NCBI RefSeq assembly: GCF_011044975.1
Contig: NZ_JAAKZV010000068.1
Coordinates: 1-33,803, forward strand
DNA: 33,803 nucleotides
Reading direction: 5' to 3'
Source: Streptomyces coryli
GTDB taxonomy: Bacteria; Actinomycetota; Actinomycetes; Streptomycetales; Streptomycetaceae
Shown here in pieces: positions 1 through 7,335 of the stretch. Within the stretch, counting starts at the first letter, position 1. The number at the start of each line of letters is the position of its first letter. Under the pieces are notes generated by a model, which ran no database searches, was not told the origin of the DNA, and was given only the letters and a program-made list of their open reading frames with translations. Position numbers and translations under genes: made by a program.

Positions 1-1
1 G

Positions 2-55
2 GCGGGGGACATCGAGGCCCGGGCGGACCGGGGGCGTCCACCGCTGGCCGGCTGA
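2..55 (+). CDS. C-terminal end of a gene cut by the window edge (hypothetical)
   Basis: In frame 2 the first 54 bases read as 17 codons ending in TGA, with the C-terminal peptide AGDIEARADRGRPPLAG. The codons carry the G/C third-position bias of the real genes here, and a perfect 26-bp palindrome follows 27 bp after the stop, as expected between convergent genes. Too little is present to name a family. It could also be chance reading of intergenic DNA. Confidence 0.25.
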   Translation, partial: AGDIEARADRGRPPLAG

Positions 56-81
56 GCGCTTGCGCCCACTCACCCGCCCGT

Positions 82-107
82 TGCCCCGTGCCGTACGGCA
101 CGGGGCA
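82..107. terminator. Perfect palindrome between convergent genes, likely bidirectional terminator
   Basis: TGCCCCGTGCCG and its exact complement CGGCACGGGGCA meet around TA, giving a 26-bp perfect palindrome with no T-tract. It lies between the stop of the edge gene and the stop of the minus-strand ABC ATPase, where T-less stem-loops often terminate transcription in Streptomyces. An operator role is less likely because no start codon is near. Confidence 0.6.
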
Positions 108-176
108 GTGGTGCGGAGGGACTCGGGGCAGGCAGGCTCATGGACCGGGCCAGGTGCTCCGCTCAGGGCGCTGCGC

Positions 177-980
177 TCAGGCTGCGCGGCCCCGCTCGCG
201 CCGTCGCGGGGTCCAGCCCGGCTTCGGGATGGAGGCGATGAGGCGCTGGGTGTACGGGGCTTGTGGGGTGTCCAGCACCGTGGTGACCGCCCCTCGCTCC
301 ACCACCCTCCCGGCCTGCATGACCAGCACGTCGTCGCAGACGTGCTGGATCGCGCCGAGGTCGTGGGTGATGAAGAGCAGCGCTGTACCCGTGGTGGTGC
401 GGATGCCCGCGAGCAGGGTGAGGATTTGCGCCTGGATGGAGACGTCCAGCGCCGAGATCGCTTCGTCGAGGATCAGCACCTGTGGCTCCGCGGCCAGGGC
501 GCGGGCGATGGCGACGCGCTGGCGCTGGCCGCCGGAGAGGGATTTGGGGAGGGAGCGGGACTGGCGGTCGTCCAGGCCGACCAGGTCGAGCAGCTCCGCG
601 ACCCGGGACTTCAGCGCGGCGGCGGGCAGGTGGCGCCGGTGCAGCGCCACCGCCTCCCCGATGGCGTCGCGCACGCGCTGGCGGGGGTCGAGGGAGGCGT
701 ACGGGTCCTGGAAGACCATCTGGATCTGCCGGCCCCGCGCGCGTCGCTCCCGCCTCCGCCCCCGCCCGTAGCCTCGCTCCTCGCCCGCTACGGCGATGCG
801 GCCCGCGGTGGCCGGGTCCAGCCCCGCGATCATGCGCGCGGTGGTCGTCTTGCCCGAGCCCGACTCGCCGACGATCGCCAGCGAGCCCCCTTCGTCGAGG
901 GAGAAGCCGACGTTCTCCACCGCGGTGAAGTCGCCGAAGACCTTGCGCAGTTCACGTACCTCGAGCACCGGCTCAGGCAT
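177..980 (-). CDS. Peptide/nickel-type ABC transporter ATP-binding protein (DppF/OppF-like)
   Basis: A cytoplasmic ATPase that would power a peptide-type ABC importer together with the neighbouring ATPase. The 267 residues carry Walker A GESGSGKTT (about 38-46), the Q-loop VFQDPYASLDP (about 89-99), the signature LSGGQRQR (about 148-155), Walker B LILDEA and the H-loop ITHD. The end (APYTQRLIASIP) is the start of the oligopeptide C-terminal extension, cut shorter than in many OppF proteins. The ATG at 980 is chosen because it overlaps the stop of the upstream gene by 8 bp; a longer reading upstream has no family similarity. It is the last gene of a five-gene operon. The substrate cannot be told from the ATPase. 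Confidence 0.9.
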   Translation of the reverse strand: MPEPVLEVRELRKVFGDFTAVENVGFSLDEGGSLAIVGESGSGKTTTARMIAGLDPATAGRIAVAGEERGYGRGRRRERRARGRQIQMVFQDPYASLDPRQRVRDAIGEAVALHRRHLPAAALKSRVAELLDLVGLDDRQSRSLPKSLSGGQRQRVAIARALAAEPQVLILDEAISALDVSIQAQILTLLAGIRTTTGTALLFITHDLGAIQHVCDDVLVMQAGRVVERGAVTTVLDTPQAPYTQRLIASIPKPGWTPRRRERGRAA

Positions 981-1968
981 GGCTGTCGGCCTCCTCGACC
1001 GCCGTATACGGGTAGTGGCACGCCGCCGCGGAGCCGGCGGCCGTCCGCGGCAGTGGCGTCTCATGGCGACAGCGGTCCCGTGCCCGGGGGCATCGGTCGG
1101 CGAAGGCGCACCCCGCCGGGACCTCGAAGCCGGACAGCGGACGTCCGGCGATGGACCGCAGCCGCGCGTCGCGGTCGCCCACCGGTGGGCGGGAGGCGAG
1201 CAGCGCGCGCGTGTACGGGTGGGCGGCGCCGGCGCGGAGCTCGGCGGCCGGGAGCTCCTCCACGGTGCTGCCCGCGTACATCACCACCACGCGGCCGCAG
1301 ACAGCGGCGGCCAGCTCCAAGTCGTGGGTGATGAACAGCATCGCAAGCCCGCGCGCCGCGCGCGCCTCCGCGATGATCGCCATCACCTCCTCCTGCGTCG
1401 TCACGTCCAGCGCGGTGGTCGGCTCGTCGGCGAGCAGCAGCCGCGGCTCGGCCGCCAGCGCGGCGGCGATCATGACCCGCTGCAGCAGGCCGCCGGAGAG
1501 CTCGTGCGGCCGCTGCCGCAGCCGGCGGTCGGCATCGGGGATGCCGACCTCACGCAGGATCGCCGTGACCTTGGCGACCGCCTCGGTACGGGATATGCCC
1601 CGGGTGGTCGTCAGCCCCTCCACGAGGAAGTCGCCCACGCTGCGGGCCGGGTTGATGTGCGCCCGCGGGTCCTGGAACACCATCGCCACGTCGGCGGCGC
1701 GGAAGCCGCGCAGCCGCTCCGCCGCCATCTCCGGCACGGACTCCCCGGCGAAGCGCATGTCGCCGCGCAGCCGCGCCCCGGCGGGCAGCAGCCGCAGTAC
1801 GGCGCGGGCCGTGAGCGACTTGCCCGACCCCGACTCGCCCACCAGGGCGACCGCTTCGCCCGCGGGGATCGCCAGGTCGGCGCGGTGGACCACCGTGCGC
1901 GGCGCGCCCTCGACCGCGAGGTCGAGGCCGAGCGCGTCGATCTCCAGCAGCGGTGCGGGTGTCGTCAT
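973..1968 (-). CDS. Peptide/nickel-type ABC transporter ATP-binding protein (DppD/OppD-like)
   Basis: The first of the two ATPases of the importer, 331 residues, which is the normal length for DppD/OppD. Visible are Walker A GESGSGKSL, the Q-loop VFQDPRAHINP, a signature read as LSGGLLQR (the usual form is LSGGMxQR), Walker B LLLADEPTTALDV and the H-loop ITHD. The C-terminal oligopeptide domain has the cysteine-rich stretch CAFADRCPRARDRC typical of DppD/OppD. The ATG at 1968 forms an ATGA overlap with the stop of the permease gene upstream. Its own end overlaps the next ATPase by 8 bp, so the two are probably translationally coupled and pair as a heterodimer. Confidence 0.92.
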   Translation of the reverse strand: MTTPAPLLEIDALGLDLAVEGAPRTVVHRADLAIPAGEAVALVGESGSGKSLTARAVLRLLPAGARLRGDMRFAGESVPEMAAERLRGFRAADVAMVFQDPRAHINPARSVGDFLVEGLTTTRGISRTEAVAKVTAILREVGIPDADRRLRQRPHELSGGLLQRVMIAAALAAEPRLLLADEPTTALDVTTQEEVMAIIAEARAARGLAMLFITHDLELAAAVCGRVVVMYAGSTVEELPAAELRAGAAHPYTRALLASRPPVGDRDARLRSIAGRPLSGFEVPAGCAFADRCPRARDRCRHETPLPRTAAGSAAACHYPYTAVEEADSHA

Positions 1969-2840
1969 GTCCGGTCTCCCAGCAGCCGTCGGGACAGGCC
2001 CGTGCCCAGCAGGTTGAAAGCCACCACGACCACGAGGATGGCGAGCCCGGCGAAGAGCGCGGGCTGCGGGTGGCCGGCGAGGATCGACGGCGCGCCGTTC
2101 GCCACCATCAGGCCCCACTCGGGGTCGGGCGGCCGGCTGCCGAGGCCGAGGAAGGAGATCGCGGCCACGTCGATCAGGGCGTAACCGAAGCCGATGGTGG
2201 CCTGGACGAGGACCAGCGGCAGCAGGTTCGGCAGCAGGTGCCGCAGCCAGATACGGGAGGTCGAGGCGCCGAGCAGCAGCAGCGCCGATATGTAGGGCAG
2301 ATTGCGCTCCTTGACCGCCGCCGCCCGTACGACCCTGGTGAACAGCGGCAGATACGCGATCGACAGTGCCACGATCGGCGCGACCAGCCCCGCGCCGAAC
2401 ACCGCGGCGACGAGCACCGCCATGATCAGGCCGGGAAAGCCGAAGACCACATCCAGCACGCCCGTCACGAAGCGGTCCAGCCAACCGCCGAACCAGGCCG
2501 CGGCCAGGGCGAGCAGGGTGCCGAGCGTCGTGGAGACGGCGACGATGACCGCGGGCGCGGCGAGGCTGGCGCGCGCGCCGACGATGACCCGGGACAGGAT
2601 GTCGCGGCCGGTGTCATCCGTGCCGAGGAGATGCGCCGACGACGAGGCGGAGTTGACGTTGAGCGGGTCGACGGCGTTCGGGTCGTGCGGGGCGAGCAGC
2701 GGGCCGAGCGCGGCCAGCAGCACGAACAGCCCCACCACACATCCGGCGCCGAGCAGCACCCCGTCGCGACGCCGCCGCCCCGCCGGTCTCTTCACACCCG
2801 GCAGGCGGCGGATCGTGCGCGGGAACGATGCGGTGGTCAT
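1965..2840 (-). CDS. ABC transporter permease (DppC/OppC-like)
   Basis: An inner-membrane permease of a peptide-type ABC importer, 291 residues. A basic N-terminus (about 12-25) leads into a first membrane helix, followed by the DppC hallmark HLLGTDDTGRDILSRV and several further hydrophobic segments. The EAA-loop that docks on the ATPase reads YISALLLLGASTSRI and is followed by LRHLLPNLLP. SFLGLGSRPPDPEWG near the C-terminus is also typical. The ATG at 2840 overlaps the stop of the preceding permease by 4 bp, and its own stop overlaps the start of the DppD-like gene by 4 bp. Confidence 0.92.
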   Translation of the reverse strand: MTTASFPRTIRRLPGVKRPAGRRRRDGVLLGAGCVVGLFVLLAALGPLLAPHDPNAVDPLNVNSASSSAHLLGTDDTGRDILSRVIVGARASLAAPAVIVAVSTTLGTLLALAAAWFGGWLDRFVTGVLDVVFGFPGLIMAVLVAAVFGAGLVAPIVALSIAYLPLFTRVVRAAAVKERNLPYISALLLLGASTSRIWLRHLLPNLLPLVLVQATIGFGYALIDVAAISFLGLGSRPPDPEWGLMVANGAPSILAGHPQPALFAGLAILVVVVAFNLLGTGLSRRLLGDRT

Positions 2841-3793
2841 ACGGCGCCCTCTCTTGTCGCCAGCCGTGGATCCAGGGCCGCGCTGATCAGATCGACCGTG
2901 GTGTTGATGACCACGAACACCACCACGAACAGCAGCGATACGGCCTGCACCACGGCCATGTCCTGCTTGGCCGCCGCGTCGATCATCAGCGCGCCGAGCC
3001 CGCCGGTGCCGAAGGCCTGCTCGGCGATGGCGGCCGTGGCTATCAGGCCCGCGATCCCGACGCCGGACACGGCGAAGACCGGACCCGAGGCGTTGTGCAG
3101 CACATGGCGACGGATCACGATCCGCTCGGGCACGCCGCGGCCGCGCGCGGTCTCGACGTGTTCGGCGCGCAGCTCCGCGCGCACGGCGGTCCTGGTGACC
3201 TGCGCGACGTAACCGATCCAGGTCAGCGCGAGCGCGACGGCCGGCAGGGTCAGGTGCGAGATGGTGCCTGCGAACCCCTCGCCCGATCCGTACACCGGGA
3301 ACCACGGCAGCCGCACGGCGAACAGCCAGATCAGCAGCACCGACATGACGAAGGTCGGCACCGCCATGGCGCCCGCGGTGAGCGCGGTGGCAAACGCCTC
3401 CACGCGGCCGCCGCGCAGCGCGGCCATGGTGCCGATGACCGTCCCCGCGGTGAGCACGAGCACGGCCGCGTAACCGACCAGGGCCAGGGTGCTGCCGACG
3501 CGCGCCCCGATCAGGTCGGCGACGCTGTCGCGGAAGACGAGGGACCGCCCGAAGTCGCCCTGCAGGCAGCTGCTCAGCCAGTGCCAATAGCCCTGGATGA
3601 ACGGATCGTCCAAGTGATATTCGCGGTGGATCCGCGCCAGCACCTCGGGGTCGGGGGAGCGGCTGCCGCCGACCAGCAGGGTGGCGGGGTCGCCGGGAGT
3701 GAGGAACATCGCCCCGTAGATGGCCAGGCTGGAGACGAAGACCGTGATGACGAGCGTGGCCAGCCGGGTGGCGACGAAGCGGAGCGTCATCAT
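2837..3793 (-). CDS. ABC transporter permease (DppB/OppB-like)
   Basis: The partner permease, 318 residues. It starts with the usual N-terminal helix (RFVATRLATLVITVFVSSLA) followed by LTPGDPA, the family pattern near residue 35. The periplasmic part YHLDDPFIQGYWHWLSSCLQGDFGRSL matches the DppB region before the second helix, and an EAA-like loop reads VETARGRGVPERIVIRRHVL. Two adjacent ATG codons (3793 and 3790) could start it. The gene begins 3 bp after the stop of the CocE-like hydrolase and overlaps the next permease by 4 bp, so all five genes are likely one transcript. No substrate-binding protein is next to it. Confidence 0.92.
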   Translation of the reverse strand: MMTLRFVATRLATLVITVFVSSLAIYGAMFLTPGDPATLLVGGSRSPDPEVLARIHREYHLDDPFIQGYWHWLSSCLQGDFGRSLVFRDSVADLIGARVGSTLALVGYAAVLVLTAGTVIGTMAALRGGRVEAFATALTAGAMAVPTFVMSVLLIWLFAVRLPWFPVYGSGEGFAGTISHLTLPAVALALTWIGYVAQVTRTAVRAELRAEHVETARGRGVPERIVIRRHVLHNASGPVFAVSGVGIAGLIATAAIAEQAFGTGGLGALMIDAAAKQDMAVVQAVSLLFVVVFVVINTTVDLISAALDPRLATREGAV

Positions 3794-3796
3794 GGA

Positions 3797-5473
3797 TCAC
3801 CCCGCCTGCGGCAGGACGGTCAGGCGCAGCCGGGAGGGGTGCGCGGCCCAGGCGCGGAGCGTCTGGAGGCTCGCCTTGGGCGCTGTCGTCCGCCACGGGT
3901 CCTCGTACGAGCCGGAGTTGGGCAGATGGTTCGGAAAGTCGCTGCCCGCGATGAGCAGGGCGAGGCGGTGGCCCGGGCGTAACCGGTACCCGGTGTGGCC
4001 GAGGTCGATCTCCACCGGCCCCGGGGCGTCGGCCTGGCGGCTGCCGCGCACGATCAGCCGCATCGAGCCGTCGGGGGCCAGGTCGAGGAGGCGGACGAAG
4101 ATGTCGAAGGTGGGGGCCGTGCTCTCCACGTGCAGCAGCACCTGCACCGGGCCCGCGAGGTCCAGGGGTTTCCCGGAGACGGCAGCGGGGCCGGTGAAGA
4201 CGAGGACGTCGTCGCGGTCGGCGGTCGGCCGTTCATCCGGGTGGTCGCGGAGCAGCATGAAGGTGTTGGGGGTGGCGGACGGCACCAGGTTGTCGGGGTC
4301 GTAGCGCCATGAGGCGGACTGCTCCTCGGCGGGCGGGTGTTCGGCGAGCCGCCCGCCCGGGACCGGTCCTGCCGCCCGGTCTGCCGCCGCGAGCCACAGC
4401 TCGGTCTCCGCGGCCTCCGGCGGCGGCCAGGCGGTCGAGGTGCGCCACTGCGCGTGCCCCACCTTGAAGCGCACCCGGGGCAAGGACTCCGGCCCCGCAA
4501 TGCCCCTCAGGAAGACGTCGAAGAAGTCCAGCGCCGGACCGGTGTACGCGTCCAGCATCCGCTCCAGCGCGGCATCGTCCGTCATGTGGTCGGTGCCGTG
4601 TGCGGCCGGCGCGTTCTCCAGCAGGTAATTCTCGTGGTCGACCGCGTCCGCGATCAGATACTGCACCGCCGCCCAGCCGGGCCGCCGCGCCAGCTCCGCG
4701 TAATCCCGCATATGGGCGATGCCGAGATTGTCGAACCAGCCCACGCAGTGCAGCACCGGCACCGGCCGCGCGTCGTACGGATGCGGGCCGTTGTACGGCG
4801 GGAGGGTGATGCCGCCGACGACCAGATCGAAGCCCGTGGAGCGCTTCCCCAGTGCCGCGAAGGCCTTCTCGTACGCGGCGATCAGCGGGCGCTTGGTCAG
4901 GTCGGGCTCGAAGTCGTACGTGTCCCGGTCCACCCAGTGGTGCGCCAGATAGTCCGCGCCCTCCAGCCACAGCGGCTGCGGGCGGCCGGAGCCCGGGTCG
5001 TACGCGGCGATGCCCGGGCCGTTCCCGGTGCACGTGACCCGGGGGACGATCGCGCGCAGCGCGGGGTGCTGTGCGACGACCGCGGACCACTGCGTGAAGC
5101 CGTAGTACGAGTCGCCGAACATGCCCACGATCCCGTCGGACCACGGCTGGCGGGTGATCCACTCGATGGTGTCGTACCCGTCGTCCACCTCCCCGGTCCA
5201 CCCGAGCGTCGCGCCCTGCGAGCGGAACTTGCCGCGGACGTCCTGCACCACCAGCACATAACCGCGCGCGGTGAACCGCTCCGCGACGCGCTCGAAGAAG
5301 ACATAGCGGCTGTTCTTGTCGTACGGCAGCCGGACCAGCACCGCCGGCGACGGGGTGCTCCCGGGCTCGTACACGTCGGTGGCCAGCAGCACGCCGTCGC
5401 GCATGCGCACCATGACCTGCCGGGCGCTCGCGGGGACGGGCTCAGGGGTGACGCGCTGGACAGCAAGGCCCAT
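3797..5473 (-). CDS. CocE/NonD family alpha/beta hydrolase (X-Pro dipeptidyl-peptidase S15-like)
   Basis: A 558-residue serine hydrolase of the family that holds cocaine esterase, glutaryl-7-ACA acylase and X-prolyl dipeptidyl peptidases. The N-terminal catalytic domain has VRMRDGVLLATDVYEP at about 22-37 and the nucleophile motif GDSYYG with Ser122. GWFDNLG and DAVDHENYL probably hold the acid and histidine. The C-terminal third is the jelly-roll domain typical of the family (LDLAGPVQVLLHVES, then RLRPGHRLALLIAGSDFP). The ATG at 5473 follows GGAG; an upstream in-frame ATG would place the operator inside the coding region. No signal peptide is seen, so it is probably cytoplasmic. As first gene of the importer operon it may process imported peptides or amides; the substrate is unknown. 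Confidence 0.88.
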   Translation of the reverse strand: MGLAVQRVTPEPVPASARQVMVRMRDGVLLATDVYEPGSTPSPAVLVRLPYDKNSRYVFFERVAERFTARGYVLVVQDVRGKFRSQGATLGWTGEVDDGYDTIEWITRQPWSDGIVGMFGDSYYGFTQWSAVVAQHPALRAIVPRVTCTGNGPGIAAYDPGSGRPQPLWLEGADYLAHHWVDRDTYDFEPDLTKRPLIAAYEKAFAALGKRSTGFDLVVGGITLPPYNGPHPYDARPVPVLHCVGWFDNLGIAHMRDYAELARRPGWAAVQYLIADAVDHENYLLENAPAAHGTDHMTDDAALERMLDAYTGPALDFFDVFLRGIAGPESLPRVRFKVGHAQWRTSTAWPPPEAAETELWLAAADRAAGPVPGGRLAEHPPAEEQSASWRYDPDNLVPSATPNTFMLLRDHPDERPTADRDDVLVFTGPAAVSGKPLDLAGPVQVLLHVESTAPTFDIFVRLLDLAPDGSMRLIVRGSRQADAPGPVEIDLGHTGYRLRPGHRLALLIAGSDFPNHLPNSGSYEDPWRTTAPKASLQTLRAWAAHPSRLRLTVLPQAG

Positions 5474-5492
5474 GGGATCTCCACTTTTGGAA

Positions 5493-5514
5493 AACGCTGT
5501 TATATGACAGCGTT
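5493..5514. promoter_or_regulatory. Perfect inverted-repeat operator, likely for the divergent TetR regulator
   Basis: AACGCTGT, six bases (TATATG), then ACAGCGTT form a 22-bp exact two-fold symmetric site, the usual size for TetR-family operators. It lies in the 90 bp between the hydrolase gene and the divergent tetR. It covers the predicted -10 of the hydrolase-transporter operon and sits upstream of the tetR promoter, which fits repression of the operon. Assignment to the TetR next door is inferred from position. Confidence 0.72.
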
Positions 5515-5527
5515 GCATCTGCGTCAG
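5499..5527 (-). promoter_or_regulatory. Predicted promoter of the hydrolase-transporter operon
   Basis: On the minus strand CTGACG (5527-5522) and TATAAC (5504-5499) are separated by exactly 17 bp, close to the TTGACA/TATAAT consensus of the housekeeping sigma factor. The -10 lies inside the perfect inverted repeat at 5493-5514. The predicted transcript start would be about 20 bp before the ATG at 5473. Confidence 0.5.
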
Positions 5528-5557
5528 TTAACCGTCAACCCCCCGCTGAGCTAGGTT
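5528..5557 (+). promoter_or_regulatory. Predicted tetR promoter, giving a leaderless transcript
   Basis: TTAACC (5528-5533) and TAGGTT (5552-5557) are 18 bp apart. The -10 ends 6 bp before the ATG at 5564, so transcription would begin at or next to the start codon. No Shine-Dalgarno sequence precedes that ATG, which fits leaderless translation, common in Streptomyces. Confidence 0.4.
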
Positions 5558-5563
5558 GCCTTC

Positions 5564-6172
5564 ATGCCGATCGACGTCGACGAAACCCAGCGCCGCAAGG
5601 AAATCGCCCAGGCCACCCTGGCCGTCGCCGCCCGCGACGGGGCGCGCGCGATCACCATCCGCGCGGTGGCCAAGGAGCTCGGCGGATCCACGGCGATGGT
5701 CACCAACTACGTGCCCACCCGCATGGCGCTGATCAGCAATGCGGTACGCGCCGCGGAGTCGCGCTGGCGCACCGAGCTGGAGGACCGGGTGGCCGGTCTT
5801 TCGGGCAAGGAGCGGCTGCGGTCCACGGTGGAGTGGTATCTGAGCTCGGAGCCCGAGGACCTGCTGCTGCGCGCGCTATGGGTGGAGATGCTCTCGACCG
5901 CGCACACCGACCCGGCCGGCGTGGACCGCCGCGAGGCGCACGAGTCGCGGCAGGAGTTCCAGGACGCCGCCGCGGCCGCGGGGGTGCCGGATGCCGAGCT
6001 CGCGGCCGACGTGCTGTCGCTGCTGACCCACGGCTATTTCGTCGCCACCGTGGAGGAGCCCGGGTACTGGACGCCCGAGCGGGCCGGGCGGGTCGCCCGC
6101 GCGGTCGTCGACGCGCTGGCGGGCGACGCGCCCGCGCCCGGGCGGTCTCAGCCCACCGGCAAACCCGCGTAG
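5564..6172 (+). CDS. TetR family transcriptional regulator
   Basis: A 202-residue DNA-binding protein with the TetR layout. The N-terminal helix-turn-helix spans about residues 9-55 (ITIRAVAKELGGSTAMVTNY, then a VPTRMALISNAV segment where the family usually has the F.sKe.Ll pattern). An alpha-helical ligand and dimer domain follows. It is transcribed away from the hydrolase-transporter operon, and the perfect inverted repeat between them is its likely operator. The 3' end overlaps convergent pobA by 25 bp. The inducer is not evident; a substrate or product of the CocE-like hydrolase is the simplest guess. The tail after about residue 190 is proline-rich and probably disordered. Confidence 0.9.
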   Translation: MPIDVDETQRRKEIAQATLAVAARDGARAITIRAVAKELGGSTAMVTNYVPTRMALISNAVRAAESRWRTELEDRVAGLSGKERLRSTVEWYLSSEPEDLLLRALWVEMLSTAHTDPAGVDRREAHESRQEFQDAAAAAGVPDAELAADVLSLLTHGYFVATVEEPGYWTPERAGRVARAVVDALAGDAPAPGRSQPTGKPA

Positions 6173-7335
6173 TTCTCGGCCAGTTCGGCGGCCGCGTGCG
6201 GGGAGCTTGCGATGCGGTCGAGTTGGGAGAGCTGGAGGTGGGTGTCGAAGGCGGACTGGTCCGGGGTTGTGTGCAGGGTTGTGGTCATGAACCAGGAGAA
6301 GTGCTCCGCCCGCCAGACCCGCTTCAGGCAGGTGCCGGAGTACGCGTCGAGACCCGCGGTCGTGCCCGTCGCGGTCCAGTCCGCGAAGGCGCGGGCCAGC
6401 ACGATCACGTCCGCCGCGGCCAGGTTCAGGCCCTTCGCACCCGTTGGCGGGACGATGTGGGCTGCGTCGCCGGCCAGCAGCACCCGGCCATAGCGCATTG
6501 GCTCCGTCACGAAGCTGCGCATGGGGAGGACGGCGCGCTGCGTGATCGGGCCCGGGGTCAGCTTCCAGTCGCTGTCGATGGCGAAGCGGGACTGGAGTTC
6601 GTCCCATATTTGGGTGTCCGACCAGGAATCCGGGTCCGTGCCGTTCGGGACCTGCAAATACAGCCGGCTCACCGTCGGTGTGCGCATGCTGTGCAGGGCG
6701 AAGCCGCGGGGGGAGTGGGCGTAGATGAGTTCGTCGCAGGAGGGTGGGACGTTGGCGAGGATGCCGAACCAGGAGTAGGGGTAGGTGCGTTCGGCGGTGC
6801 GGAGTTCCGTGGCGGGGATCGCTGAGCGTACGACGCCGTGGAAGCCGTCGCAGCCTACGACGTAGTCGCAGGTCAGGGTGCGGCGTATCCCCTCGTGCGT
6901 GTAGTGGATGACTGGGCGGTCCGTCTCCGCGCCTGTTACCGCCGTGACCTCCGCCTCGAAGAGCAGTGGGGGGCCATCCGTCAGTTGCAGCGCGATCAGG
7001 TCCTTCACCACCTCTGTCTGGGCGTAGACCCAGACCCGGCGGCCGCCCGTCAGGGCGGGGAAGTCGATGCGGTGGGAGCGGCGGTTCCAGCGGAGCTCGA
7101 TGCCGTCGTGGATCAGGCCCTCGCGGTCCAGGCGGTCGGCGGCGCCGCAGGCGCGGAGGGCGTCCACCGTGCCCTGTTCGAGGATGCCGGCGCGCTGGCG
7201 GTGCTCGACGTATGTGCGGTCGCGGGCCTCCAGGACGACGCAGTCGATGCCGGCCAGGTGCAGCTGCCGGGCCAGCAGCAGGCCGGCGGGGCCGCCGCCG
7301 ACTATGCCTACGGTGGTGTGGGCGGGGGTCGTCAC
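6148..7335 (-). CDS. pobA: 4-hydroxybenzoate 3-monooxygenase
   Basis: A flavoprotein that uses NAD(P)H and oxygen to turn 4-hydroxybenzoate into protocatechuate. It has 395 residues, the normal PobA length. The FAD-binding GGGPAG (13-18), the downstream RAGILEQGTVDALRACG typical of PobA, the DG motif VVGCDGFHGVVR (about 159-170) and the GD motif LLAGDAAHIVPPTGAKGLN (about residue 285) are all present. The start is GTG at 7335 in a GTGA overlap with the stop of pcaL, so it is the last gene of the pca operon and feeds its substrate. The 3' end overlaps the convergent tetR by 25 bp. Confidence 0.95.
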   Translation of the reverse strand: MTTPAHTTVGIVGGGPAGLLLARQLHLAGIDCVVLEARDRTYVEHRQRAGILEQGTVDALRACGAADRLDREGLIHDGIELRWNRRSHRIDFPALTGGRRVWVYAQTEVVKDLIALQLTDGPPLLFEAEVTAVTGAETDRPVIHYTHEGIRRTLTCDYVVGCDGFHGVVRSAIPATELRTAERTYPYSWFGILANVPPSCDELIYAHSPRGFALHSMRTPTVSRLYLQVPNGTDPDSWSDTQIWDELQSRFAIDSDWKLTPGPITQRAVLPMRSFVTEPMRYGRVLLAGDAAHIVPPTGAKGLNLAAADVIVLARAFADWTATGTTAGLDAYSGTCLKRVWRAEHFSWFMTTTLHTTPDQSAFDTHLQLSQLDRIASSPHAAAELAENYAGLPVG

